Part shown: positions 1-11,422 of the stretch, piece by piece
Numbering within the stretch: the stretch's first letter is position 1
Layout: every line of letters begins with the position of its first letter
Assembly (NCBI RefSeq): GCF_022539505.1
Contig: NC_061510.1
Coordinates: forward strand, 37,783,047 to 37,847,046
Source: Lolium rigidum
Taxonomy: Eukaryota; Streptophyta; Magnoliopsida; Poales; Poaceae
Length of the DNA: 64,000 nt
Direction: 5' to 3'
Made by a program: the position numbers and the translations under genes
The notes under the pieces: model-generated
Told to the model about the DNA's origin: nothing
What the model saw: the letters and a program-made list of their open reading frames with translations, nothing else
Databases searched by the model: none

Positions 1-29
1 GATATTATCCTCCTGCTAAAATTATATCT

Positions 30-1810
30 TTGAGAAGTAGCATAATGAATTTTAAGCAATTGGATAATGAACATGTTGCCCAAGCATGGGAAAGAATGAA
101 ATCTTTGGTAAAGAATTGCCCTACCCATGGACTAACTACTTGGATGATCATCCAAAGCTTCTATGCAGGATTGAATTTTTCTTCACGGAACCTATTGGAT
201 TCAATGCTGGAGGTACTTTTATGTCCATCACTTTGGGGGCGGCAACAAAGCTTCTTGATGATATGATGATCAACTACTCTGAATGGCACACTGAAAGGAC
301 TCCACAAGGTAAGAAGGTAAATTCTGTTGAAGAAACCTCATCCTTGGGTTTTAAGATTGATGTTATTATGTATATGCTTGTTAATGGTAGATCGAATGTT
401 GATCCTAATAATGTTCCTTTAGCTTCGTTGGTTGCTCAAGAAGAACATGTTGATGTGAACTTGATTAAAAATAGTAATTTCAACAACAATGCTTATAGGA
501 ATAATTTGGGTAACAACAACTATATGCCATATCCTTCTAATAGTAGTAATTCTTATGGTAGATCTGTTTTGCCTAGTGAGGAAAAGATGCTAGAAATTGA
601 AAGAGCTACTAAGAGCTTTATGCAATCACAATATGAGCAAAATCAATTGTTTACTAAAACTATGAATGAACAATCTGTCTTGTTGAAAAATATAGGGAAT
701 CAACTTGAAAATTTGAATATGAAAATTTCTGGTTTGCAAACTAAGCTTTCAAATGCTGAAAACCGAATCTCATACATGTCTGAGTCACAAGCTTCTTTAA
801 TTAATAAAATGGCTGCTAAACCTGAGGATAATGGTAACAAAATTCTTACTACAGCAAACGCTATACAAGTTCGAATTAATGAAAATATTAGATTGATGGC
901 TGAATTGCATGCTAGGTGGGAAAGAGAAGAAAAACTAGCTAAAGAGAATAATGTAGCTAAAGTTTGGACTATTACCACCACTAGTAATGATGATGCTTCA
1001 CATGTTGCTAAACCTCCTACTATCCATGGTAAAATAATTGGTGTTGGCAATGTTTCTACTCCTAGTACAAAGCGTGCAAAATTGCCCGAAACTGCTGAAA
1101 CTGCTTGTGATAAAAGTGCTGAAATTTTTCAGAGTATAGGGGACATCGATCCCATTTCTTTAGATCATAATGGTTTAGATTTTGATAATTTTCATATCTC
1201 TGAAGTTATTAAGTTCTTGCAAAAACTTGCTAGAAGTCCTAATGCTAGTGCTATAAATTTGGCCTTTACAAAACATATTACAAATGCTCTCATTAAAGCT
1301 AGAGAAGAGAAATTAAAACTTGAAACTTCTATTCCTAGGAAGTTGGAAGATGGTTGGGAGCCCATCATTAAAATGAGGGTCAATTATTTTGATTGTAATT
1401 CTTTATGTGATCTTGGTGCAAGTATTTCTGTTATGCCTAAGAAACTCTATGATATGCTTGACTTGCCACCATTGAAAAATTGTTATTTGGATGTTAATCT
1501 CGCTGATAATTCTATAAAGAAACCTTTGGGGAGGATTGATAATGTTCACATTACGTTTAACAATAACCTTGTCCCCGTTGATTTTGTTGTCTTGGATATT
1601 GAATGCAATGCATCTTGTCCTATTATCTTGGGAAGACCCTTTCTTCGAACTGTTGGTGCTATTATTGATATGAAGGAAGGAAATATTAAGTATCAATTCC
1701 CTCTCAAGAAAGGTATGGAACACTTCCCTAGAAAGAGAATGAAGTTGCCTTTTGATTCTATTAGTAGAACAAATTATGATGTTGATGCTTCATCTCTTGA
1801 TAATACTTGA
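30..1810 (+). pseudogene. Gag and retropepsin-like ORF of Gypsy element, frameshifted
   Basis: The first frame (30 to about 205) reads like the alpha-helical core of a retrotransposon Gag ('QAWERMKSLVKNCP', 'LTTWMIIQSFYAGL'). The sense then moves to the +1 frame, which continues as 'GGTFMSITLGAATKLLDDMM' and stays open to the stop at 1808-1810. I infer a 1-base deletion near 201-206. The middle has a coiled-coil-like charged stretch (about residues 165-245 of the 574-residue frame starting at 86). The C-terminal third is a retropepsin-like domain with 'CDLGASISVMPKKLYDML' and a distal 'IILGRPFL', the usual flap-to-C-terminal motif. The catalytic triad reads Asp-Leu-Gly instead of Asp-Ser/Thr-Gly, so proteolytic activity is doubtful, although DLGAS is common in plant elements of this kind. 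No reverse transcriptase follows. Confidence 0.8.
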
Positions 1811-4446
1811 ATTACACTTTCTGCGCCTAGCTGAAAGGCGTTAAAGAAAAGCGATTATGGGAGACAACCCATTATTTTATTTCTGAAATTTTGTTTTATA
1901 TTTGTGTCTTGGAAGTTGTTACTACTGTAGCAACCTCTCCTTATCTTTACTTTATTGCATTGTTGTGCCAAGTAAAGTCTTTGATAATAAGGTTGATACT
2001 AGATTTGGATTTCTGCGCAGAAACAGATTTCTAGCTGTCATGAATTTGAGTAGAACTCTCTGTAGGAAACTCAGAAAAATCTGCGAACATTCATGAGTGA
2101 TCCTCAGATATGTACGCAACTTTCATTCAATTTGAGATTCTTCATCTGAGCATGTTAAGTGTCTCTAAAAAATTCGTCTTTACGGACTGTTCTGTTTTGA
2201 CAGATTCTGCCTTTTATTTCGCATTGCCTCTTTTACTATGTTGAATGGATTTGTTTGTTCCATTAACTTTCAGTAGCTTTGGGTAATGTCCAGAAGTGTT
2301 AGGAATGATTGTGTCCTCTCTGAACATGTGAATTTTTGATTATGCACTAACCCTCTAATGAGTTTGTTTTGAGTTTGGTGTGGAGGAAGTTTTAAAGGAT
2401 CAAGAGAGGATGACGATATAATATGATCAAGAAGAGTGAAAAGTCTAAGCTTGGGGATGCCCCCGTGGTTCATCCCTGCATATTTCAAGAAGACTCAAGC
2501 ATCTAAGCTTGGGGATGCCCAAGGCATCCCCTTCTTCATCGACAACTTATCAGGTCACCTCTAGTGAAACTATATTTTTATTCCGTCACATCTTATGTGC
2601 TTTACTTGAAGCGTCTGTATGTTTTTATTTTTGTTTTTGTTTGAATAAATTCGGATCCTAGCATTCTTTGTGTGGGAGAAAGACACGCTCCGTTGTTTCA
2701 TATGAACACTGGTGTTCTTAGCTTTACTTTTAATGTTCATGGCGAAGGTTGAAAACTGCTTCGTTCATTGCTATTTGGTTGGAAACAAAAAATACTCCAT
2801 GTGGTAATTGGTATATTGTCTTCAATAATTTTATACTTGGCAATTGTTTTGAGCTCTCAAATAGATCATGTTTAAGCTCTTGCATCATGTAGTTTGAACC
2901 TATTAGTGGAGAACTACCATAGAGCTTGTTGAAATTTGGTTTGCATGATTGGTCTCTCTAAAAAAGTCTAGATATTTTCTGGTAAAGGTGTTTGAACAAC
3001 AAGGAGACAGTGTAGAGTCTTATAATGCTTGCAATATGTTCTTATGTAAGTTTTGTTGTACCGGTTCATACTTGTGTTTGCTTCAAACAACCTTGCTAGC
3101 CAAAGCCTTGTACTGAGAGGGAATGCTTCTCGTGCATCCAAAACCTTGAGCCAAAACCTATGCCATTAGTGTCCACCATAACTACCTATCATGTGGTATT
3201 TTTCTGCCATTCCAAGTAAATTGCTTGCGTGCTACCTTTAAAATTTCATTCCTTGTCTTTGCAATACATAGCTCATGGGAAAATAGCTTAACAACTATTG
3301 TGGTATTGAATATGTCGCTTATGTATCTTATTTCTTATAAGTTGCTTGTTGAGCGGTAACCATGTTTCTGGGGACGCCATCAACTATTACACCTTTGTTG
3401 AATATCATGTGAGTTGCTATGCATGTTCGTCTTGTCTGAAGTAAGGGTGATTTATCATGATTAAATGGTTTGAGTATGCATATTGTTAGAGAAAAACATT
3501 GGGCCGCCAACCAAAGCCATGTATCATGGTGGAAGTTTCTGTTTGGACATTAATCCTCAATCTCTTATGAGAATATTATCTATTGTTGAATGCTTAAGCA
3601 TTAAAGAGGAGTCCATTATCTGTTTTCTATGTTGTCCCGGTACGGATGTCCTCAAGTTGAGATTTATCAAAAACGAGAAATCAAATGCGATCTATCTCCT
3701 TGGACCTTTGTACAGGTGACATAGAGGTACCCCTTTGTGACACTTGGTTGAAACATATGTAATGCGATGATAATCCATGGAAATCCGAGCTAATTAGGAC
3801 AAGGTGTGAGCACTATTTGTATTCGATGCATGAGGCTTGCAACTTATAGGATGTTTTATGCATAACACATATGAATTATTACTACCGTTGACAAAAAAAA
3901 TTCTATGTTTTCAAAATAAAAAGCTCTAGCACAAGAGTAATCCCTGCTTCCCTCTGCGAAGGGCCTTTCTTTTACTTTATGTTGAGTCAGTTTACCTACT
4001 TCTTTCTATCTTAGAAGCAAACACTTGTGTCAACTGTGTGCATTGATCCTTACATACTTGCTTATTTGCACTCATCATATTACTTTGTATTGACAATTAT
4101 CCATGAGATATACATGTTGAAGTTGAAAGCAACTGCTGAAACTTATATCTTCCTTTGTGTTGCTTCAAAACCTTCTACTAAGAATCTATTGGTTTATGAG
4201 TTAACTCTTATGCAAGACTTATTGATGCTTGTCTTGAAAGTACTATTCATGAAAAGTCTTTGCTTTCGGTCAAAAAAAAAAGTCTTTGCTATATGATCAG
4301 TTGTTTAGTCATTATCTTTACCATTGCTTTGAATCACTTCATTCATCTCATATGCTTTACAGTAGTATTGATTAAGATTATGATAGCAGCATGTCACTTC
4401 AGAAATTATCCTTGTTATCGTTTACCTACTCGAGGGCGAGTAGGAA
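1811..4446 (+). other. Non-coding 3' internal region of the Gypsy element
   Basis: About 2.6 kb with no ORF that resembles a protein. It aligns by eye, in order, with 54846-57413 of the complete element further right (for example 'gtgtcttggaagttgtt' at about 1903 and 54941). It therefore belongs to the retrotransposon and is not intergenic. Such a long conserved non-coding tail in a non-autonomous element suggests a role in RNA packaging or another cis function, but that is inference. Confidence 0.75.
2445..2531 (+). repeat. Internal PPT-like repeats and a short hairpin
   Basis: The 16-mer CTAAGCTTGGGGATGC occurs at 2445-2460 and 2503-2518 and is identical to the polypurine tract beside the LTR at 4447-4462. 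The second copy begins an inverted repeat, GGGGATGCC (2511-2519), loop CAA, GGCATCCCC (2523-2531). The same arrangement is present at 55479-55494 and 55537-55565 in the related element, so it is conserved between copies. Confidence 0.8.
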
Positions 4447-4462
4447 CTAAGCTTGGGGATGC
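4447..4462 (+). other. Polypurine tract of Gypsy element
   Basis: CTAAGCTTGGGGATGC ends one base before the LTR start TGATACG at 4464. Position directly upstream of the 3' LTR and the A/G-rich core (GGGGA) fit a plus-strand priming site. Confidence 0.7.
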
Positions 4463-4463
4463 T

Positions 4464-6042
4464 TGATACGTCTCAAACGTATCTATAATTTCTTATGTTC
4501 CATGCTAGTTTTATGACAATACTCACATGTTTTATATACACTTTACATCATTTTGATGCATTTTCCGGCACTAACCTATTAACAAGATGCCGAAGCGCCG
4601 GTTCTCGTTTTCTGTCATTCTTGGTTTCGAAATCTTACACATGAAATATTCTCGGAATTGGACGAAACAAAAGCCCACGGTCTTATTTTCCACGGAGCCT
4701 TCCAGAACACCGAAGGAGAGACGGAGAGGGGCCAAGGTGGCCCCACACCCTAGGGCGGCGCGGCCAGGAGGGGGGCCCACCGACCTGTGGGGTGGGCCCC
4801 TCGGGCGCCCTCTGACTCTGCCCCTTCGCCTATTTATTTTCTCCGTCGCGAAAACCCTAGTACCGAGAGCCACGATACGAGAAAAGTTACTGTGACGCCA
4901 TCGCTGCCAATCCCATCTCGGGGGATTCAGGAGATCGCCTCCGGCACCCTGCCGGAGAGGGGAATCATCACCGGAGGAATCTACATCATCATGCCCGCCT
5001 CCAGATTGATGCGTGAGTAGTTCATCCTTGGACTATGGGTCCATATTATTAGCTAGATGGTTGTCTTCTCCTCTTGTGCTATCATGTTTAGATCTTGTGA
5101 GCTGCCTATCATGATCAAGATCGTCTATTTGTAATGCTACATGTTGTGTTTGTTGGGATCCGATGAATATGGAATACTATGTCAAGTTGATTATTGATCT
5201 ATCATATATGTGTTTTTTATGATCTTGTATGCTCTCCGTTGCTAGTAGAGGCTCTGGCCAAGTTGATACTTGTGAGTCCAAGAGGGAGTATTTATGCCCG
5301 ATAGTGGGTTCATGCCTCCATTGAATGCGGGACGAGTGATGTAAAGTTCTAAGGTTGTGGATGTGCTGTTGCCACTAGGGATAAAACATCAATGCTTTGT
5401 CTAAGGATAGTTGTGTTGATTACATTACGCACCATACTTAATGCAATTGTCTGTTGTTTGCAACTTAATACTGGAAGGGGTGCGGATGCTAACCCGAAGG
5501 TGGACTTTTTAGACATAGATGCATTCTGGATAGCGGTCTATGTTCTTTGTCGTAATGCCCTAAGTAAATCTCATATTAGTCATCATGATATGTATGTGCA
5601 TTGTTATGCCCTCTCTATTTGTCAATTGCCCAACTGTAATTTGTTCACCCAACATGCTATTTATCTTATTGGAGAGACACCACTAGTGAAATGTGGACCC
5701 CGGTCCATTCTTTTACATCTGAAATACAATCTACTGCAATCTCTGTTCTCTGTTGTTCTTCGCAAGCAAACATCATTCTCCACACCATACGTTTAATCCT
5801 TTGTTTACAGCAAGCCGGTGAGATTGACAATCTCACTATTAAGGTTGGGGCAAAGTATTTTGATTGTGTTGTGCAAGTTCCACGTTGGCGCCGGAATCCC
5901 TGGTGTTGCGCCGCACTACACTCCTTCACCAACAACCTTCACGTGGCCTTCATCTCTTACTGGTTCGATAACCTTGGTTTCTTACTGAGGGAAAACTTGC
6001 TGCTGTACGCATCACACCTTCCTCTTGGGGTTCCCAACGGAC
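4464..6042 (+). repeat. 3' LTR of Gypsy element, 3' end truncated
   Basis: Starts TGATACGTCTC. It is recognisably the same type as the minus-strand LTR at 33552-35125: both contain the 'accccttccagtatta' block (reverse complement here near 5465) and the 'ttcctcttggggttcccaac' block (near 6019). The related LTR ends CGCATCA, which is missing here; homology stops at about 6042 and the Tat-type element starts. The ORF-like stretches inside the LTR have no protein similarity that I recognise. Confidence 0.8.
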
Positions 6043-6216
6043 GTGTGCTTCGCGCGTTATTAGAGGGTCCCTTCATCGTGAGCAAGGCGGTAGGCAATGA
6101 TTCCTACTATCTCATAGATAGATACCCAAGAGGCTAAGAAAAACAAGTCGAACAAAACTGACGAGGAGACTAAACGTCCCTGGAATGTCAACTTGCTTCG
6201 CCCATTCTATACTTGA
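6043..6216 (+). pseudogene. Pol polyprotein C-terminus (Gypsy), frameshifted
   Basis: Reads 'ALLEGPFIVSKAVGNDSYYLID' and then, in another frame, 'EETKRPWNVNLLRPFYT' before a stop at 6214-6216. Both pieces are the usual end of integrase/pol in Tat-type Gypsy elements. The frame is broken by an extra GATA in 'ATAGATAGATACC' near 6115-6125; with one GATA removed the two halves would be in one frame, so the lesion looks like a 4-base tandem duplication. The 6217-6815 stretch after it is non-coding and GCCGGC-rich. Confidence 0.7.
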
Positions 6217-6815
6217 GAGCTGGAATGTATGTATCCCTTGTACTCCTTTTGTAAGCTATGAAAAAGCAACCGCGAAGAGCGCCGATTTCAACAAGTTTTT
6301 CGCGTACTCTATTGCTTTCGCCGATTGGCTTGCACCCTCTCACGCGGCCGGCTCAGAACCGTGATCCGGTTTCCCGATAGCCGGCTCCCGATCCAGCTAC
6401 AGACCGCAACCCGGCTGTCCGGCTGGCGGGGGTAAGTGCTTAAGGAACCGGCACGCGAAAGACGGCTAAGGGAAAGAGTGAAGGCGAATTGACTCTTGTA
6501 CAACTCTTCATAAAAGTGCCGGACTGTCGAACTCAGCTCGTTCGACTGAAATACTACCGGCCTCACCCAGCGGCACGCTCTTGATCCGGCGACGGACCGC
6601 AAGTCGGACGTACGATCGGCAAGGGCAAAGCCAAAGAGTGGGGCGGATGGGAAAAAGCGAGCGAGCCGGAAGAAAGCGAGCCGGCACACAAATGATTAAC
6701 AAACACATTAAAGTGTGACTTAATAAAAGGATAATAACATTGTCTTACATATGCACCCGGCATCCCGGGGATTTAACAAACTGTTTTGCAAAAGAAAATT
6801 CACATGCAGATAAAT

Positions 6816-9800
6816 TTAAGCGCCGGCTGGATCAGGACCAGCCGGAGGAGCGTTTGCAGAGCCGGCCGCCGGGTTCGCCTCTGGCACATCCGGTGTGTCC
6901 TCTGCCTCATCGTCCTCGGGCTCCTCCTCCTCGTCATCCGAAGAAGGCGGATTTGGATCCGTGATGAAGATGCCCTTGTCGACGAAGTCGGCGATGGCGC
7001 AGGCGCGGGCAAGCCGGGCGGTTTTGTTTTCCGCCGGAAGCTTGTCCTCCACGTCGGCCCGCCGGTACTCCAGCTGGTCAAGGCTGACCTCGTTGTACCA
7101 GGAGAGCACGAAGGAGAGCGCCATGTCGGCTCCGGCACGCGCGGCGGACTCTTTCCAGTCGAGGAAGCGGTCGGGCGCCTTCCCGAGCCAGGCGATGAGG
7201 TTGGCAAGGTCCTTCGGCAGCGTCTCCGTTGGCCAAAGCAGCCGGATCAGCTCCTCCACCGCCTTCCTGAGCTCCCAGCCAAGCATGGTAATCGGCTCGA
7301 CGCGAGCGGCCATGGACACCAAGTAGTCGTCCATGGAAAAGCAGTCGGAGCTTTGCTCGCCGGTAGCCTCCCTCCGGGCATCCCGCGCCCTGCCGGCTGC
7401 CGCTAGTGCCGCCGCCTGCGCCTCAGGAAAGGCCGCTGCAGAAAGAAAGCATGTTAGAGATTTTTTCGAAGATCCGGCTGACCACAGCCGGCAGATCCCT
7501 GCCGACTGTACTCAACCGCAAGCCGGGGAAAGGACAGAAAAATGCAAAATTTCGAAGTCTAAAAAGAAGACTGGCGGCAGCCGGCAAGAACTGCCTGCCC
7601 CCAGCCTGAAGATGGAGATAATCGAAGTCTAAAGAGAAGACTGGCGGCAGCCGGCAAGAACCGCCTGCCCCCAGCCTGAAGATGGAGATCTCGAAAACTA
7701 AAAAAGTGGTTTCAGCTGCCGGCTACCAACCTAAGCCGGCAGCCGACAGCCGAAAGCCGGCAAAGGGGAAAGGAAGAAAACATAAAGACTCACCTGCCAG
7801 GCCGCGGTCGAGCGCGCTAATATCCTCCACCCACCGCTTAGCGGTGGCCGACAGCTCGTTGGACTTGGTGGTCACCTCGTCCCGGAGTTGCAGCCGCTGC
7901 CGGTCCACCTCCTCCAGCCGCTTGCGCAGGTCCTCCACCTTCTCCTCCTCGACCCGTTTAAGGGAGGCGAGTTCAGTGAGGTGGTTAGCCTCAAGCCGGC
8001 GCAGCCGCGACAGCTCCCCCTCGGTCTCCTTCGCCTTGGCTGCAGCGGTCCGGACCGCCTGCTCGCTTTTAGCGCACTGGGCACGGGCGGCCCGAAGATC
8101 CTCCTCCAGTTTCGGAACCCGGGCGGCAACAGCTGCAAGCCGGCAAAAGAAGCCGTTAGCCGGATGAAACCAGATAAAAAGAAGCAAAGTCAAAAAAAGG
8201 AAAAAGTCTTACCCTTGGCGACCTCCAGCTCGCGAGCCATGTCGGCACGCTCGATCTTGGCCTTGTGGTAGCTAGCCACGAGCTGGTTGTACAAGGCGGT
8301 CCGCCTCTCCGAAACCATCTGAAGAAAACACGAAGATTAGCGTCTAGGCGAAACCCGGACCGACTCCAAGCAAGCCGGCCCATGCCTCGGAGGGCTACCA
8401 GGATAATAGCATAATTGCAAAAAATCACACAGATGAACTAACCTTGTCGGCAGCCTCCAGCCGGGCCAGGCGGACTTCGGCTTCGGTGGCTTTTGCCTTG
8501 AGATGGTTGCGGAAGCCGAAGAAGAACATCGACACGGGCGCCATGCCTGTGCGTCCATCCCTGCTGGTCACCTCGCAAGTGTCCGCCTCGTGCCAAAGCT
8601 TCTCCATGGTGCCGGCCGAGCCAAGGCTGGAGTCGGAGGCGGATACCACGTTGAGCAGCGAGGTGGCCTTGGAGACATGCAGGCCTTGGGCCAGCTCCGC
8701 CGGGTCCTTCATCACCAGCAACGCCTGAGCATCGGCGCCAACCGAGCGCGCCGGCTCCTACCCCGCTGGCTCCTCCCTCGCCAGCTCCGAAGATGGAGGC
8801 GGCACGGCCAAGGCAGTCGGCCCGGTAGGGACGGCAGACCCTGGCGCAAGCGGCGCCTCGTCCGAACTTGCGTCCAGGGCGACGACGTCAGACGTGGCCC
8901 CGCCGACTCCGGCCGCAGGCGGCACGGCCCCGCCGGGTGCACCTCTGCCGGCTCCGGCCGCAGGCTCCAGAAGCCGAGCGCGGCGCGGGAAAAGATCGCC
9001 AAGGGTCGGCTGGCCGACACGGCGAGCCGGCTCACTTCGCGAGGCGGAGCCGGGCGCATCCGAGGAAGGTGCAGCTGAAGAGCCCGCCCCCGCAGCAGGC
9101 GGCGTGGTCACAGGTGGCACAACAACAGACGGCGTGCACGACGGTGGGAGTCGACCGAGAGCCGCCGCCCTTGGAGAATTTTATAGCAGCCCTAGTCGAC
9201 CAAACAAGAAAAAGATAAACAAAAAGAAGGAAAGAAAAGGAATCAAACAACGAGTGAAAGAGACTCACCCGGCCGCTTTTGGAACCTTCTTGGGCCCCAT
9301 CCGGCGCTGCTTCTTCACCTTCGCCTCCAGCGCGACCGTGGACCGCTCGCTGGCCCGCTTCTTCCCCTTGGGCGCGGACGAGGAAGTCGCCGAGGTGGAA
9401 GGCGGCCTAATCGACACGGGCACCGCCCGGATCGGCGCCGAGGCGGATGTCGCCTCCCCCTCCTCCTCCTGCTCCTCCTTCGGCTGGTGCGAAGAGGGCG
9501 GTGGGTTGTGCTCCCCCTGGCCGGCTTGATCAGCCGCCTCTGGGCTCTCATCATCGCCGGCTTGGTCAGCCGGATCGACATGGTCCGGCGTCCACCGCTT
9601 GCGCTCCAGATCGCCATCTTCAACCCTCTGGTGGTTGAAGAGCTGTGAACAACAGAAAAACAGTTAAGTACAAGTTGGCCACGTAGCCACAAGCCGGCAT
9701 CCGGCCAATAAGCAAACAAAACTCACCATAGGCGGCATCTTCAACCCCTAGCCCCAGTTGTCGGGCAACTTCGCCTGGGAGATGAAGTTTACCCTCGAGG

Positions 9801-10584
9801 CGACCTGCGCCTTGTTCAGCTCCACCTTGGACGTCCGGGTCGGGTCAAACTGACCAGACATATGGCAGATCTTGTGGCAGCGGGACTGCAGCGGCAGCAC
9901 TCGGCGGGAGGTGTAGCAGCAGAGAAGGTCGGTGGCGCACAGCCGGCCCCCGCCAGTACAGTCCCCAAGAAAATCCCAGAGGAGGTTTACCTCCGCCTCC
10001 GGGTCGGCCGACCTGGCGTTGTGGCCCCAGTTGATTCGGCCGATCGGCGGAACCGGGTTGTACTCCGGCAAGTTGATCCGGTCGAACGCCGGGTTGTCGT
10101 TCCGCACGTAGAAGAAGGACATCTGCCATTGCTTCACCGAATCCACAGTCGGAATCTTCGGGAAGGGCGTGCCCATGCGGGAGTAGATCGAGGCGGCGCC
10201 GCAGGCTCGCATCTGGCCGTCGGTGGTCTGCGTCTTCAAGTAGAAGAGCCGACTCCAGAAATCCACGTCCGGCCACAAGCCGGCGTAGCCCTCCATGAAG
10301 GCCACGTAGCAACTCAAAGAAACAAAATCGTTGGCCGGTAGGTCGTGCGGCTACAGGCCAAAGAAATCAAGAAACTGCCGGAAGAAGGGCGGAGCCGGCA
10401 GGCCCAGTCCCCGGTCGAAGTGCGCCCCGAAGACGACACGCTCGCCGGGTTCCGGAGTCGGCTCCACCTCATCTCCCGGCGCCCGTGTGACCACCTCCGC
10501 CGGAATCCGGCGAAGGCGAACGAGACGAGCGATGTCCTCCTCCTTCATGTAGGAGCCCTCCCATGATCCGCTTGGGGGAGCCAT
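6816..10584 (-). pseudogene. Antisense extra ORF, PF04195-like ('putative gypsy type transposon')
   Basis: I can follow one gene on the minus strand through six exons with GT/AG borders: 10584-9727, 9642-9269, about 9175-8443, 8318-8213, 8132-7794 and 7435-6816. Exon 1 starts 'MAPPSGSWEGSYMKEEDIAR' and contains 'FRQFLDFFGL', 'VAFMEGYAGLWPDVDFW' and 'RACGAASIYSRMGTPFPKIP', which I recognise as the Transposase_28 (PF04195) type found in grass Gypsy elements. Exon 2 is charged with basic clusters that could act as nuclear localisation signals. Exons 3-5 form a long heptad-rich coiled coil ('EEDLRAARAQCAKSEQAVRT'). Exon 6 ends in an acidic tail (about 6880-6960). Three in-frame TAG stops break it, at 10351-10353, 9748-9750 and 8758-8760. 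The biochemical function of the family is unknown. The 3' boundary of exon 3's acceptor is uncertain. Confidence 0.75.
7552..7689. repeat. Tandem repeat, 2 copies of 70 bp, in an intron
   Basis: The unit beginning 'tcgaagtctaaa' at 7552 recurs at 7622 with only a few changes (for example 'aactgcctg' versus 'aaccgcctg'). It lies in the last intron (7436-7793) of the antisense ORF. A partial third start, 'ctcgaaaactaaa', follows at 7690. Confidence 0.85.
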
Positions 10585-11422
10585 GGCCGAGGAGGAGGAG
10601 GAGGAAGAAGAAGAAGACCAGAAAAGCTCGAACGGCGAAGAGGAGCCGCTCGACGGCGACGAACGCGGCGGCGTAGGGCGTACCGTGGAGACGCGGGGAC
10701 CCGTGGCGCCGGATTGACGAAGGTACGGCTGCGGATCAACGGAGGAGCCTGGCCGCAGCTGCTCGCCGGAGTTCGCTAGGAGGTCGCCGAGGAAATCGCG
10801 TGGGCGCAGGAACTTGGCTCGAGCGAGGAAGAGAAGGCGTGGGCGCAAAGAAGAAGTGGGCAGGACGGCCGCCTCGGTACCGCCCCGCAGGCATTTATAG
10901 CCTCCTGCCACGCGCGGTTGGCGGCCAAGTGGCGATCGTGGGCCACGATCCCGGATTCATTGCGCCATAACTTCCCCCACTACCGCTGCGGTTACTGGAA
11001 ACGGCCACACCACGTCACCCACGACCGCAAAGGATCCGGAAGGTACAATGATGTGACCAGTCGAAACGGCAGCCGCAGTGTTGTCAGAGGCCATCAAGTC
11101 GGGCGCAAGGCCCAAGGCGGCGGAGACTCCGGCGCGCCCAAGCCGCAGCCGGACGTTTTCTCCCAATCCGGCCCCAAGCGCTATTGACAAGGCGGAACAG
11201 CCTCCAACACTTGAAGATTGTAAAAATACACACAACAAGCGGCGTCCGGCTCGAGAGCAGTCGGACGAAGCAAGCTGAATGAGGGTGTAGCCGGCTGAAT
11301 GAAAATTCTCAGCCGGCCCCTCGAGTGCTTCTCAAATACAACCTGCGAGATCAAAGACTAAGGGACAGGAAAACCTGCCCAGGTCCTTCTTTACGCAGGA
11401 CCTTGCCAGCTTCAGGGGCTAA
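10585..11422. other. Non-coding DNA between antisense ORF start and 3' LTR
   Basis: About 840 bp holding the presumed 5' flank of the antisense ORF and ending in the purine-rich 'caggggctaa' (11413-11422) next to the LTR, a plausible polypurine tract. Short ORFs on both strands here have no recognisable motif. No clear TATA box for the minus-strand gene was found. Confidence 0.5.

Larger units (their letters stand above)
1..6042 (+). mobile_element. Non-autonomous Gypsy LTR retrotransposon, 5' part outside window
   Basis: The element enters from the left edge. In order it has a broken gag plus retropepsin-like ORF (30-1810), about 2.6 kb of non-coding internal DNA, a polypurine tract (4447-4462) and a 3' LTR starting TGATACGTCTC at 4464. 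No reverse transcriptase, RNase H or integrase lies between the protease-like domain and the LTR, so it would depend on enzymes supplied in trans. The LTR stops short at 6042, where a different Gypsy element begins; by comparison with the related LTR at 33552-35125 roughly the last 20 bases are missing. The non-coding tail is clearly related to 54846-57413. It resembles the large Triticeae Gypsy groups such as Sabrina, WHAM and Fatima, but I do not assign a family. Confidence 0.85.

Noticed and set aside
6740..9638. Plus-strand ORFs of 60-211 residues opposite the antisense ORF
   Set aside because: Shadows of the minus-strand exons, made possible by high GC. The minus-strand reading has splice borders and recognisable motifs; the plus-strand ones do not.
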